Virus record (IMG/VR): IMGVR_UViG_3300032006_000082
Span: 1-24,042 of that record
Direction: 5' to 3' (one strand)
Source: a virus
Length of the DNA: 24,042 nt
Of the stretch, positions 13,992 to 24,042 are shown piece after piece. Numbering within the stretch: the stretch's first letter is position 1; each line of letters starts with the position of its first letter. Position numbers and translations under genes: made by a program. The notes below the pieces were generated by a model. That model had not been told where the DNA came from. It did not search any database and saw nothing but the letters and a program-made list of their open reading frames with translations.

Positions 13992-16900
13992 ATGGCCACA
14001 ACAGAACGACAGAATAGATTATTAGTAGCGGAAGATTGGAGAAAAATCTATCAAGCATTCCAACAAGCCGACTTTAAATCTTACGATTTTGAAACATTAC
14101 GTAGAACAATGGTGGCTTATCTACGTGAAAATTATCCAGACGATTTTAATGACTTTATTGAAAGTTCAGAATATGTTGCATTAATTGATTTAATTGCATA
14201 CATTTCACAAGCACTTTCTTTTAGAGTAGACTTAAATGCTAGAGAAAACTTTTTAGCAACCGCTGAAAGAAGAAACTCGGTTTTAAGATTAGCAAGATTA
14301 ATCAATTATAATGCTAGACGAAATTTACCAGCAACAGGACTTTTAAAAGTAGATTCTATTTCTACTACAGAAGATGTAATTGATTCTACAGGAACAAATA
14401 TAGCAACACAAACTATTATATGGAATGATTCAGCAAACTCAAATTATAGAGAACAATTTACTGCTATATTAAATGCGGCAAATCAAACAGGACAGTTATT
14501 TGGAAAACCAAGAGAATCAGGAGACATTGGTGGAATAAAAACCGAAGTTTACACTCTTGCATCAAACCAATCTGATTTACCTATTTTTACATTTACTAAA
14601 AGTGTTGGTGGAACATCAAGAGCTTTTGAGATCGTACCATCGTCTATTAATAATTCAGAATCAATTTACGAAGCAGATCCAATTGATGGAACAGGTTTAA
14701 CTTATTCATATAGAACTGATGGATCTGGAGATGCATCTAATAATACAGGATTTTTCTTTTTATTCAAACAAGGTTCATTACAACAATCAGATTTTACTGT
14801 TGATACAGCTACTACAAATTATAAAAGACCAGTTGGTTCAGGTGGTATAAATGATACAGACGTTTGGTTATATAAATTAGATCAATTTGGACAAGTATAT
14901 GAAAAATGGACAAGGGTTCCTTCTGTATCGGGTAACAATGCCATTTACAATTCTTTATCAAAAAGTGAAAGAAATATTTACAACGTTGTTACAAAAAATA
15001 ACGATGCAATAGATTTAGTTTTTGGAGATGGAAACTTCTCTAATATGCCATTGGGATCTTTTAGAGCATATTATAGAGTAAGTGATGATGCCAAATATGC
15101 TTTACAACCAGCAGATATGTCGTCAATTCAAATTGATGTTCCATATCTATCTGTTAACGGATCACAACAAACGTTAACTATTAATTTAGGATTAAAATCA
15201 TCAATATACAATAGTGCGGCAACTGAATCTAATGATTCAATTAAAGAAAAAGCACCACAAGTTTATTATGCACAAAATAGAATGATTACTGCAGAAGACT
15301 ATCAAGTAGTACCGTTGTCGGCATCACAAGAAATTATAAAAGTAAAATCAGTTAATAGATCAGCATCTGGAATATCTAGAGCAAAAGAAATTTTAGACCC
15401 AACTGGTGCTTATTCAAATTTAAGTATATTTGCTGACGATGGAATATTATATAGAGAAGAAAATACAAACCAATTTACATTTACATTTACTAATAGAAAT
15501 GAAATTTTGTCTACAGTTAATAATTCAGTTGAAGCAAAATTAAAAGAAGCATATTCAAGACATTTTTATTATTTGAAATATGGAACTAAAGATTTAAGCA
15601 CATTATCAGCTACGTGGAATTCTACAACAACTGGTACAAATACTAATACAGGATATTTTACATCAGGCGGCGCACTTGTAATTGGTGACTTTGCAACATC
15701 CAATTTAAAATACGCAAAAGTAGGGTCTTTAATTAAATTTACTTCTCCTGACAGTAGAGAATTCTTAAACGGTTCATTAGTTACTGCAGGCACAGATAAC
15801 GCAGAAGATAGATCATGGGCAAAAGTTGGTGCAGTCGACGGAGATGGTGCAAATGGTGGTGTAGGAAATCTAGCATCAGGATTAGGCCCAGTTACACTTA
15901 ATAATATAATACCGCAAGGTGCAAATATAACAGCAATATTTCCTAACTTGGCTACAACATTTAGTGATGCACTTAAAACTGATATAATTGACAGAACAGA
16001 AGCATATGAAGACTTTGGTTTAAGATATGATTTAGATAGTCAAGAGTGGAAAGTTATTACTACAACAAATTTAAGTTCAAGTTCAACATTTAGTTTAAGT
16101 AATGCAGGATCAACAACAGGCTCGAACACAGACGCAAGTTGGTGGTTTAAGTTTACAAACGATGGAAACACCTATACTGTAACTTATAGAAGTTTAGATT
16201 ATATATTTGAATCAGAATCTCAAAATAAATTTCATTACGATAAGCAAGAAAAAATTTATGATTACAAAACAGGTAAAAGTGTTAAAGATACAGTAAAAAT
16301 TTTAAAAACTAATTCAATAGTTTCTACAGGAAATTCAATTGGTTATGATATTAATTGGCAAGTTGTAGATACAATTACAGAAGCAGACGGATATCAAGAT
16401 AACAGAAAAGTAAAAGTTGGTTTTTATGATGACGACGACGATGGTGTTGTTGATAATCCAGATATATTTGATATTATAGTAGAACCAGATACAAGCGAGT
16501 CTACAAAATATGTATTTTATCAAAAGTATACATCGTACGACAACATAGAAAGATATAAACCATATGCGGCAACTAATTTTGTTGTAACGCAAAATGAATC
16601 TAGTATTACACTACCAAGTTCTTATTCAGATGGACAATTATTTTATTTTTATGATACATCGGAAAATGTAATTAAAAAATTTAGTTCATCAACAAATACT
16701 CTAGTTACAACTACAGATTATTATGCAAGACGAGGTAGATCAACTATAAATTTCCAATATAAACATAATGCTGGACAAGAAACAAGGATAGATCCTGCAG
16801 TTTCAAATATAGTTGATGTGTATATGTTAGAAAGAACGTATGATAATTTATTTAGAATATGGTTACAAGATGGCGGAACAAGACCTACACCACAAACATC

Positions 16901-17471
16901 AGATCAAATAAGAATTGCATATTCAGGAAAATTAAATCCGTTAAAATCATTATCAGACCAAATAGTTTATCATCCAGTAAAATATAAAATTTTATTTGGT
17001 AAAAATTCAGACGAAGAATTACAAGCAACATTTAAAATAGTTAAAAATTCAAATACAAATGTAACAGACGCAATAGTTAAAACTAGAGTAATTAATGCAA
17101 TTAACGATTTTTTTGCGTTAGACAACTGGGATTTTGGAGATTCATTTTATTTTACAGAATTAGCCGCATTCGTACATAACAGACTAGCACCAGATATTAT
17201 GACAGTTGTTATTGTACCAAATCAATCAGGACAAAGTTTTGGGTCTTTGTTCCAAATAAATTCAGCGGCAGACGAAATTTTCATTAGTGGGGCCACCGTT
17301 AGTGATGTATCAATTATAACTGCATTAGGTGCCAACCAACTAGTAGCATCAGGAACAGTTGTAACTTCAACATCAACCGCTACAACAAACACTACAACAG
17401 GTTCAGCAGTGTCAGGCTCTACTACATCAGGATCCGGTTCAAGTACCGGCAGTAGTGGGGCAGGATACTAA
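13992..17471 (+). CDS. gp6: gp6 baseplate wedge protein, extended
   Basis: This 1159-residue protein is the T4 gp6 counterpart, which forms the ring of dimers holding the wedges. The N-terminal part (about 10-115) has FKSYDFETLRRTMVAYLREN, FNDFIESSEYVALIDLIAYI and ENFLATAERRNSVLRLARLI, all classic gp6. The middle carries the Baseplate_J-like region with IDLVFGDGNF (near 338-347) and MITAEDYQVVPLS. The C-terminal part has LKSLSDQIVYHPVKYKILFG and FGDSFYFTELAAFVHNRL. It is nearly twice the length of T4 gp6 (660) because of inserts between about 490 and 950. One insert has an Asp-rich DxDxDG-type loop at 813-824. The last 45 residues are a Ser/Thr/Gly tail. Its TAA overlaps the next ATG. Confidence 0.9.
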   Translation: MATTERQNRLLVAEDWRKIYQAFQQADFKSYDFETLRRTMVAYLRENYPDDFNDFIESSEYVALIDLIAYISQALSFRVDLNARENFLATAERRNSVLRLARLINYNARRNLPATGLLKVDSISTTEDVIDSTGTNIATQTIIWNDSANSNYREQFTAILNAANQTGQLFGKPRESGDIGGIKTEVYTLASNQSDLPIFTFTKSVGGTSRAFEIVPSSINNSESIYEADPIDGTGLTYSYRTDGSGDASNNTGFFFLFKQGSLQQSDFTVDTATTNYKRPVGSGGINDTDVWLYKLDQFGQVYEKWTRVPSVSGNNAIYNSLSKSERNIYNVVTKNNDAIDLVFGDGNFSNMPLGSFRAYYRVSDDAKYALQPADMSSIQIDVPYLSVNGSQQTLTINLGLKSSIYNSAATESNDSIKEKAPQVYYAQNRMITAEDYQVVPLSASQEIIKVKSVNRSASGISRAKEILDPTGAYSNLSIFADDGILYREENTNQFTFTFTNRNEILSTVNNSVEAKLKEAYSRHFYYLKYGTKDLSTLSATWNSTTTGTNTNTGYFTSGGALVIGDFATSNLKYAKVGSLIKFTSPDSREFLNGSLVTAGTDNAEDRSWAKVGAVDGDGANGGVGNLASGLGPVTLNNIIPQGANITAIFPNLATTFSDALKTDIIDRTEAYEDFGLRYDLDSQEWKVITTTNLSSSSTFSLSNAGSTTGSNTDASWWFKFTNDGNTYTVTYRSLDYIFESESQNKFHYDKQEKIYDYKTGKSVKDTVKILKTNSIVSTGNSIGYDINWQVVDTITEADGYQDNRKVKVGFYDDDDDGVVDNPDIFDIIVEPDTSESTKYVFYQKYTSYDNIERYKPYAATNFVVTQNESSITLPSSYSDGQLFYFYDTSENVIKKFSSSTNTLVTTTDYYARRGRSTINFQYKHNAGQETRIDPAVSNIVDVYMLERTYDNLFRIWLQDGGTRPTPQTSDQIRIAYSGKLNPLKSLSDQIVYHPVKYKILFGKNSDEELQATFKIVKNSNTNVTDAIVKTRVINAINDFFALDNWDFGDSFYFTELAAFVHNRLAPDIMTVVIVPNQSGQSFGSLFQINSAADEIFISGATVSDVSIITALGANQLVASGTVVTSTSTATTNTTTGSAVSGSTTSGSGSSTGSSGAGY

Positions 17472-20400
17472 TGGCAGATAATCCAACTAGTCCATTAACA
17501 AATCAGGAAGTTGTTAAACAAGGTAACAACGAATTACGAAGAACAGTCCAACACTTACCTGCATTTTATAGAACAGACGCAAACGAAAGATTTTTAGGTA
17601 GCACATTAGATCCATTAGTACAAAAAGGATCTTTAGAAAGGATTGATGGATATATTGGTAGACAAGATTCATACACTAGAAAAATTACAGATAGGTATGT
17701 AGGAGCAACAAATAGAGATAGATTTGCTTATCAGTTAGAACCGACAGTAACTTATACAGATAAAGATACAACATCAGTTAATCCAGAAGACCACGTTAAA
17801 TTTACAGGAACGTATGATGATTATATTAGTCAAATAAAATATTTTGGTGGTGTAGTAGATAATCATGATAGATTAAACAAAGAAATTGTTTATTCTTGGA
17901 ACCCTGCTATTGATTATGACAAGTTAATTAATTACAGAGAATACTATTGGGTGCCAGAAGGTCCTAATCCAATTGAAATAGATTCAGTTGGACCATCGGC
18001 TGTATCAGAATATAAAGTCGAAGTATGGCCAGACGATGGTAGTTCTGCTAAAGCATGGAATTTACCTCATAGAGAAAACGAAAGAAATCCAATTTTAACG
18101 TTATATAGAGGTAATACTTATAAATTTAATGTAGACGCAAAAGGTCATCCGTTATGGATAATGACCGAACCATATAAAGACAGTGTAGCCGCAGACGGAT
18201 CAACGTCAACAATATATTCAACTGGAGTAACAAATAATGGTACCGATGGCGGCACAGTAACATTTACAGTACCAACAGGTGCACCTGATACATTATATTA
18301 TCAGTGTGGCAACCATGATTCTATGTATGGTACATTGTATATTAGAACTATATCAACTACTGATAAATTAGATCCAGATAAAGATATAATTGGAGTTAAA
18401 AATTATTCATTAAGAACATTAGATTTATCTAATGGTATGAAAATTAAATTTAAAGATAGTATTCTTGGAGGAGCATCAACATATAAAGGTAAACAATATT
18501 ATGTTGAAGGAGTTGGTGATGCTATTACTTTAACCAATGTTGAAGATTTAATTACGCCAGAAAGTTATGCAACAGAAACTCAAATTCCATATGATTCAGC
18601 TGTTTACGATTCAAGACCATATTCAACAGCATTTTATAGACCAGAAACATTAGATTATATAACAATTAAAAGAGATTCAATAGATAAAAACCCGTGGTCT
18701 AGATACAATAGATGGTTTCATAGAGATGTAATTGAAAGAACTGGAGAAATAACTGGAGAAAAGAAAGTATTAGATGAAACAGATAGAGCAAAAAGACCAA
18801 TTCTAGAATTTGATTCGGGACTTGAACTTTATAATCATGGAAATGTTTCAAAAGGATCAGTAGCATTATTTGATACAGTAACAACAGATGCTTTTAGTAA
18901 TGTAGTTAATTCAACAGGTTATATTATTGACGGTATTTCGTTAGCTGACGGAATGAAGGTAATATTTTCTGCAGACACCGATCCCACTGTAAAAAATAAA
19001 GTATATGTAGTAAATTTTGTAACAGCAGGAGATTCAACTTTAAGTATTGCATTAACTGAAGACACTAATGGCTCTCCAGTTGATGGAGAATCAATATTTG
19101 TTGAACTTGGTACATCAAATCAAGGTAACACTTTTTATTATAACAATACAACAAAAGTATGGACAGCGGCACAAGAAAAAACAAAAGTAAATCAACAACC
19201 TTTGTTTAAAATGTTTGATGATAGTCATATATCTTTTGATGATGCTACAACATATCCAAACTCAACGTTTAAAGGAGCAAAAGTTTTTGAATTTGCAACA
19301 TCAGATTCAGCAACTAAAGACACAGTATTAGGAATCAAAGTAAAATATAACACAATTAATAATGTTGGAGATATTGTATTTGAATCTGATCACACTTCCG
19401 GAAGTTTTACATATAACTCAGGAACAACTATTGTAACAAAAAAATTAGCAGAAGGCCATTTACATTATACTACAAGTTCAACAACACATAACTCAAAAGG
19501 TGCATGGATTAAAAGATCAAGCGAAAGTAAACAAAGAGTTATAAGAACTTTTATTGCTGATGAAACAGAAAAACAATTATTTCAAGTTGATTTTTATAAA
19601 GAGTCAGCGTCATTAACTGATTTAGAAATTTCAGTTTCAGTTAATGGAGTTAGAAAAAATTTAACAACTGATTATACTTTAGTTAATGGAACAGTTAACA
19701 AATATGTAAAATTTGTTAAAGAATTATCAGTTAATGATCAAGTAAAAATTACTGGATATTCTAGTGCAAAAAAAGTTGCAAATAAAGGAATATACGAAGT
19801 ACCAAAAAATTTAGAAACTAATGCTTTGAATAAAACTATAGGCACATATACCTTTGGTCAAATATTAAACCATGTACAAGATATGTTTGAAAGGAACATT
19901 GAAGTAACTGGAGTAATACCAGGAGTTTCAAATTTAAGAGATAAGCCAGATGCAAGGTTAAAAGGTGGGACAATTTTGCAACACCAAAGTTCTTTGTTAC
20001 CCGCAGTTTTTGGTTTAATTGATCAAAATGCAAATGTAATAACTGCTTTAGATTATTGTAATAAAAAATACGAAGAATGGTATAATTCATTTTTAACACA
20101 CGCCGTTGGAACTGCATATGAAGGTGTAGCATCAGATAGAGTTGATGAAATATTAGAATCCATGAACCAAGGTAAAAATAGCTCATTTCCATTTTACTAT
20201 GAAGACATGGCAGGATTTGGTGAAAATGTTTCAATAAGAACTTATACCGTTCCTGATGCTTCTCAAACAGAATACGCAATTGATTCACAATTTAGTATAA
20301 CAACTTCAAGTAATAGAGCGGTGTATGTATATCTAAATGATGTATTGTTAAATTTAGGTACAGATTATACTTTTAGCACCGACGACGATACTGTTAATAT

Positions 20401-23400
20401 AACAGCCACACTTGCAGAAGGTGATACAATTAAGATTAGAGATTATCCTGATACAACTGGTAGTTATATTCCACCAACACCAACTAAACTTGGAATGTAT
20501 CCAAAATTTACACCAGAAAAGTATACAGATACAACTTATATTACTGATACTGAAGTTATTAGAAAACATGACGGATCCATTATAAAAACATATGGAGACG
20601 AAAGAGATGATTTAATAATAGAATTAGAAAGAAGAATTTATAATAATATAAAAGCGTCTTATGATTCTACATTATTAGATATTAATGAATCTACGCCATC
20701 AGCATTTACATCAACTGAATTTACATTACAAAATATTAATGACGTTATGGCTGGAGATTTTTATAAATGGGCTGGTAGAAATAATGTGCAATATCTTACA
20801 AATACAACTTTTTCTGAAGGATCACCTTTTACTTACAACTATGCAAGAAGTACTGATAGAGTAAACAATCAAAGTTTGCCAGGACATTGGAGAGGAATAT
20901 ACAAATATTTTTATGATACAGATTGTCCACATACTAGACCATGGGAGATATTAGGCCATTCTGAAAAACCTAGCACGTGGGACGCAACTTATGGTGCGGC
21001 ACCTTATACGTCAGGTAACACAGTATTATGGGACGCAATAGATTCTCAAACTGGAAGATATGGAAAATCAGGAATTAAAAGTTATTTGCCTGTTAATGCA
21101 TCAGGCGAGTTATTAGATCCTATTGCGGCAGGACTTATAGATAATTTTGATATACCAGGAAGAAGAGCAGGATGGAAGTTTGGTGATCATGCACCAGCAG
21201 AAACGTCTTGGAGAAGGTCATCAGCATATCCATTTACTGTAATGAAAACTTTAGCATTAACAAAACCTGCTAAATTTTTCTCAATATATTTTGATACATC
21301 AAGGCACACATTAAACTCTGTAGGAAATTTAGTAAGTTCTGAAACAGGAATTCGAACACAATTAGCAACAGCAAAATATCATTTAGAAACATTAACAGAT
21401 AATACAACTGGCACAACAACAAGGTATACTACTGCAGGATATCAAAATTTTGTTGTAAATTTCTTAGTTTCAAGAAATTTAGATCCAACAACTTTTTATT
21501 ATGATAAAATGAAAGCCTTAGATGTACAATTATCTTATAAACTTGGTGGATTTACGGATAAAGATAATTTAAAAGTTTTAACAGATTCAGTTTCACCAGG
21601 ATCAGCATCCGGTTCTAAATTTATTCCAGATGAAAACTATAAAATATTATTTAGAACATCAAACCCAGTTGAATCGTTTGAATATTCAGGTGTGTTAATT
21701 GAAAAAAATACTGATACTGGTCTTGATGGATCAACATTATTAGGTGGATATAAAGTTTTAGGTTATAATACTACAAAACCATATTTTAATTTTTATTATC
21801 CTGTCGAATCAGCAACACATAACAAAGTTAAAATATCCGGAGTAGAAGTCAAACAATATCCAAATTATTCAGAAGATTTGCAAACTGTTCCTTATGGATT
21901 TGTATTTGACACGATACAAGAAGTAGTAAACTTTTTATTTGGATATGGACACTATTTAGAAAACAGAGGATTTAAATTTAACAAATATTCAAATGAAATT
22001 AAAGAAACATTAAATTGGTCAAATGCAGTTAGAGAGTTTTTATTTTGGACAACTCAAAATTGGTCGCCCGGAAGTGCTATAACTGTATCACCGGGGGCTA
22101 ATGGATTTGAATTAGATACAAATAATTCAGTTGTAGGAAAAATTAAAAACCTTGCAGGGGATTATTCAACATTAGATGCAGGTGGAAGAAAAGTAGATAT
22201 AAGAGATATTTCTATTAAAAGAATTGGAAAAACATTTGATTTAGGAATAAAAGCAAACGATGTAGGATTGTTTAATATTGAATTAAACACAGTTCAAAAA
22301 GAGCATATGCTTTTATTTGATAACTCTACAGTGTTTGCAGATATAATTTATAATCCACAAACTGGCTTTAGACAACAAAGATTAAAATTAGTAGGATGGA
22401 AAACTGGTGGATGGAATGGTGATTATTATGCTCCGGGATTTATATTTGATTCAGCACAGGTTAGTTATTGGATAGCAAACACAGATTATAAAATTGGAGA
22501 TTCAATTGAATACCAAGGTAAATTTTATGTTGCAAAAATAAACCATACTTCAACAACAGAATTTGTAACGTCCAATTGGATATTAAAATTAGAAAAACCA
22601 GCACCACAATTAATTCCAAACTTTGATTATAAAATTTCACAGTTTAATGATTTTTATAGTTTAGAATCAAATAATTTTGATGAATCGCAACAAGAACTTG
22701 CACAAAAATTAACTGGATACCAGTCAAGAGACTATTTAGAAAATTTATTTGTTAATGATATATCACAATATAAATTTTATCAAGGATATATTAGAGAAAA
22801 AGGAACAAAAAATGCTATTGATAGAATATTAAAAGCAAAATACGAAGACCAAGACATTTCTTTAGACTTGTATCCTGAATGGATGATTCGTACAGGAAGA
22901 TTTGGTAATGTTGATGCGATTGAAAATATACAAATAAGGTTAAAAGATAATGAAATTGTAAACAATCCACAAAGTATTGAATTACTTGATTCTTCAAATA
23001 GTACTAAATCTTATATAAGAAGTTTAGGAATTCCAAAACAAGACTTTTATCATACACCAGTTGAATATACAGCTAGTACAACTTTTTCACAATATGATTA
23101 TACGAAAACAGGTGTTGATAGAGATACAGTACAAGTTTATAAAACTGCAGGGTATCCACAATTAAAACAAGTTCAACATACGGCATTTAACATTTCAGAT
23201 CTTCTTAATCTTGATATTGACGGTGTAGAAGCCAATGAGTTAGTTTGGGTTGCAAATAAATCAAATAACGATTGGGACGTTCTTAGAATAACAAATGCAG
23301 GAGTAAAAATTGCAAATTTAAGATCAATAAACGAATCAACGCAAATGGAAATTACTTTTACAGCAGGTCACGGATTGACTGACGCTACATCTACTACGTT

Positions 23401-24042
23401 AGCTGATTATATTGGAATAGCAGAGGCAGAAGACGAAGCATTAAACGGAGTTTACGAAGTTAAAAATGTAATTGACTATAAAAGAATAGTAGTAGATTAT
23501 ACAGGTAATTTGGCTTTACCTACACTTGATGATGGATCAACAGCAGATAGTTTTGGAAATGTTTTAAAATTTGTTTCAGTAAGATTAGATTCAATGGACA
23601 ATGTAAACGATCGTCTAGGCTATGATGTATATAAAGACAGAATTGAGGCATTAGAAACAGGTGATAAAGTATTTGCAGATGCAGATAGTGACGGATTATG
23701 GAGAGTATATGAAAAACAAAATCCATATACACATAAACAATTATTATCACCAGATAGTACAACTGCTGATCAGGATTTTGGATGGCAAATTGTTGCAAGA
23801 AACGACGGAAGAGCTGTGGTAGTTGCCGCACCAACAGATGGACAAGGTACAATAAACTTTTTATTCAGATCAACAGCAACAGCAGGATCGACTTTCTTAT
23901 CACAAGCATCTTTAACAACCACTTCAGGTGACGATAACACAGGTAAGTTAGGTTATTCGTTGTCAATGAGTACAGACGAAAACTTTGTTGTAGCAGGTGC
24001 ACCTTATACCAATTCTTATGGCTCTGATGGAAGCACAAGATT
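17471..24042 (+). CDS. giant virion structural protein, possibly gp7-like (partial, open at right edge)
   Basis: From the TAATG overlap with gp6 the frame stays open for 2190 codons to the window end. N-terminal residues 20-60 (LRRTVQHLPAFYRTDANERF, LDPLVQKG) resemble baseplate-wedge linkers. A cupredoxin-like domain lies at about 208-293 with H226, C279, H282 and M285. Conserved-looking motifs follow: NPWSRYNRWFHRDVI (about 409), two related 45-residue beta units (about 718-764 and 950-994; VNG/LND...DYT...gD), GHWRGIYKYFYDTDCPHTRPWEILG (from 1138), EFLFWTTQNW (about 1515), FYQGYIREKGTKNAIDRIL (about 1770-1788) and FG-GAP repeats from 2102 to the edge. By position it corresponds to T4 gp7 (1032 residues), the peripheral wedge, but it is at least twice as long. 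Virion surface or baseplate location is inferred. Confidence 0.7.
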   Translation, partial: MADNPTSPLTNQEVVKQGNNELRRTVQHLPAFYRTDANERFLGSTLDPLVQKGSLERIDGYIGRQDSYTRKITDRYVGATNRDRFAYQLEPTVTYTDKDTTSVNPEDHVKFTGTYDDYISQIKYFGGVVDNHDRLNKEIVYSWNPAIDYDKLINYREYYWVPEGPNPIEIDSVGPSAVSEYKVEVWPDDGSSAKAWNLPHRENERNPILTLYRGNTYKFNVDAKGHPLWIMTEPYKDSVAADGSTSTIYSTGVTNNGTDGGTVTFTVPTGAPDTLYYQCGNHDSMYGTLYIRTISTTDKLDPDKDIIGVKNYSLRTLDLSNGMKIKFKDSILGGASTYKGKQYYVEGVGDAITLTNVEDLITPESYATETQIPYDSAVYDSRPYSTAFYRPETLDYITIKRDSIDKNPWSRYNRWFHRDVIERTGEITGEKKVLDETDRAKRPILEFDSGLELYNHGNVSKGSVALFDTVTTDAFSNVVNSTGYIIDGISLADGMKVIFSADTDPTVKNKVYVVNFVTAGDSTLSIALTEDTNGSPVDGESIFVELGTSNQGNTFYYNNTTKVWTAAQEKTKVNQQPLFKMFDDSHISFDDATTYPNSTFKGAKVFEFATSDSATKDTVLGIKVKYNTINNVGDIVFESDHTSGSFTYNSGTTIVTKKLAEGHLHYTTSSTTHNSKGAWIKRSSESKQRVIRTFIADETEKQLFQVDFYKESASLTDLEISVSVNGVRKNLTTDYTLVNGTVNKYVKFVKELSVNDQVKITGYSSAKKVANKGIYEVPKNLETNALNKTIGTYTFGQILNHVQDMFERNIEVTGVIPGVSNLRDKPDARLKGGTILQHQSSLLPAVFGLIDQNANVITALDYCNKKYEEWYNSFLTHAVGTAYEGVASDRVDEILESMNQGKNSSFPFYYEDMAGFGENVSIRTYTVPDASQTEYAIDSQFSITTSSNRAVYVYLNDVLLNLGTDYTFSTDDDTVNITATLAEGDTIKIRDYPDTTGSYIPPTPTKLGMYPKFTPEKYTDTTYITDTEVIRKHDGSIIKTYGDERDDLIIELERRIYNNIKASYDSTLLDINESTPSAFTSTEFTLQNINDVMAGDFYKWAGRNNVQYLTNTTFSEGSPFTYNYARSTDRVNNQSLPGHWRGIYKYFYDTDCPHTRPWEILGHSEKPSTWDATYGAAPYTSGNTVLWDAIDSQTGRYGKSGIKSYLPVNASGELLDPIAAGLIDNFDIPGRRAGWKFGDHAPAETSWRRSSAYPFTVMKTLALTKPAKFFSIYFDTSRHTLNSVGNLVSSETGIRTQLATAKYHLETLTDNTTGTTTRYTTAGYQNFVVNFLVSRNLDPTTFYYDKMKALDVQLSYKLGGFTDKDNLKVLTDSVSPGSASGSKFIPDENYKILFRTSNPVESFEYSGVLIEKNTDTGLDGSTLLGGYKVLGYNTTKPYFNFYYPVESATHNKVKISGVEVKQYPNYSEDLQTVPYGFVFDTIQEVVNFLFGYGHYLENRGFKFNKYSNEIKETLNWSNAVREFLFWTTQNWSPGSAITVSPGANGFELDTNNSVVGKIKNLAGDYSTLDAGGRKVDIRDISIKRIGKTFDLGIKANDVGLFNIELNTVQKEHMLLFDNSTVFADIIYNPQTGFRQQRLKLVGWKTGGWNGDYYAPGFIFDSAQVSYWIANTDYKIGDSIEYQGKFYVAKINHTSTTEFVTSNWILKLEKPAPQLIPNFDYKISQFNDFYSLESNNFDESQQELAQKLTGYQSRDYLENLFVNDISQYKFYQGYIREKGTKNAIDRILKAKYEDQDISLDLYPEWMIRTGRFGNVDAIENIQIRLKDNEIVNNPQSIELLDSSNSTKSYIRSLGIPKQDFYHTPVEYTASTTFSQYDYTKTGVDRDTVQVYKTAGYPQLKQVQHTAFNISDLLNLDIDGVEANELVWVANKSNNDWDVLRITNAGVKIANLRSINESTQMEITFTAGHGLTDATSTTLADYIGIAEAEDEALNGVYEVKNVIDYKRIVVDYTGNLALPTLDDGSTADSFGNVLKFVSVRLDSMDNVNDRLGYDVYKDRIEALETGDKVFADADSDGLWRVYEKQNPYTHKQLLSPDSTTADQDFGWQIVARNDGRAVVVAAPTDGQGTINFLFRSTATAGSTFLSQASLTTTSGDDNTGKLGYSLSMSTDENFVVAGAPYTNSYGSDGSTR

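Noticed and set aside
1-24042. CRISPR arrays, insertion sequences with transposase, integrase or att sites
   Set aside because: I saw no regularly spaced repeats longer than the features listed, no transposase or integrase gene, and no tRNA.

Overview
The window is a piece of a T4-like contractile-tail phage (myovirus) genome. The case rests on a block of core T4-type genes: late sigma factor gp55, recombination nuclease subunits gp47 and gp46, and baseplate proteins gp53, gp5, gp25 and gp6. Two exact copies of the T4 late-promoter sequence TATAAATA precede structural genes. The DNA is strongly AT-rich, and accessory genes such as a 2OG-Fe(II) oxygenase, an Hc1-like small basic protein and a giant virion protein with marine-phage sequence signatures suggest a marine host. 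A pelagiphage (SAR11) or a relative of the T4-like cyanophages is the best guess; the host cannot be fixed from this sequence alone.

Layout. Positions 1-350 hold the end of one gene and a short following frame, joined by a possible -1 slippery site. Positions 374-1185 carry two small rightward genes (a coiled-coil protein and a CPFA-motif protein) that overlap out of frame. A leftward transferase-like gene (1133-1903) overlaps the second one tail to tail. Positions 1904-2380 have no credible gene. This GC-rich block folds well on the minus strand, has its own candidate promoter and terminator, and is bracketed by an 11-bp direct repeat. It lies next to a rightward GIY-YIG endonuclease-like gene (2381-2806). 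Then come a bidirectional terminator, a leftward Hc1-like gene (2848-3039) and a rightward 2OG oxygenase (3083-3628).

Positions 3634-7399 form a leftward operon, gp55-gp47-gp46, for replication, recombination and late transcription. From 7537 to the right edge everything is rightward and tightly coupled: a gp48-like tube/baseplate protein, gp53, a hub-like protein, gp5, gp25, gp6 and a giant structural protein that is still open at the edge after 2190 codons. Three of these junctions are TAATG stop-start overlaps. The late promoters at 7486 and 13969 lie in front of the gp48-like gene and gp6, so the sigma factor encoded in the leftward operon probably switches on the baseplate genes beside it.

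Most notable: (1) the minus-strand structured-RNA block and its flanking repeat; (2) a cupredoxin-like domain with a complete type-1 copper ligand set in the giant virion protein, which also enters an FG-GAP propeller; (3) a gp5 hub/spike without a lysozyme domain that ends in an S74 chaperone/protease domain; (4) a possible programmed -1 frameshift at the left edge.
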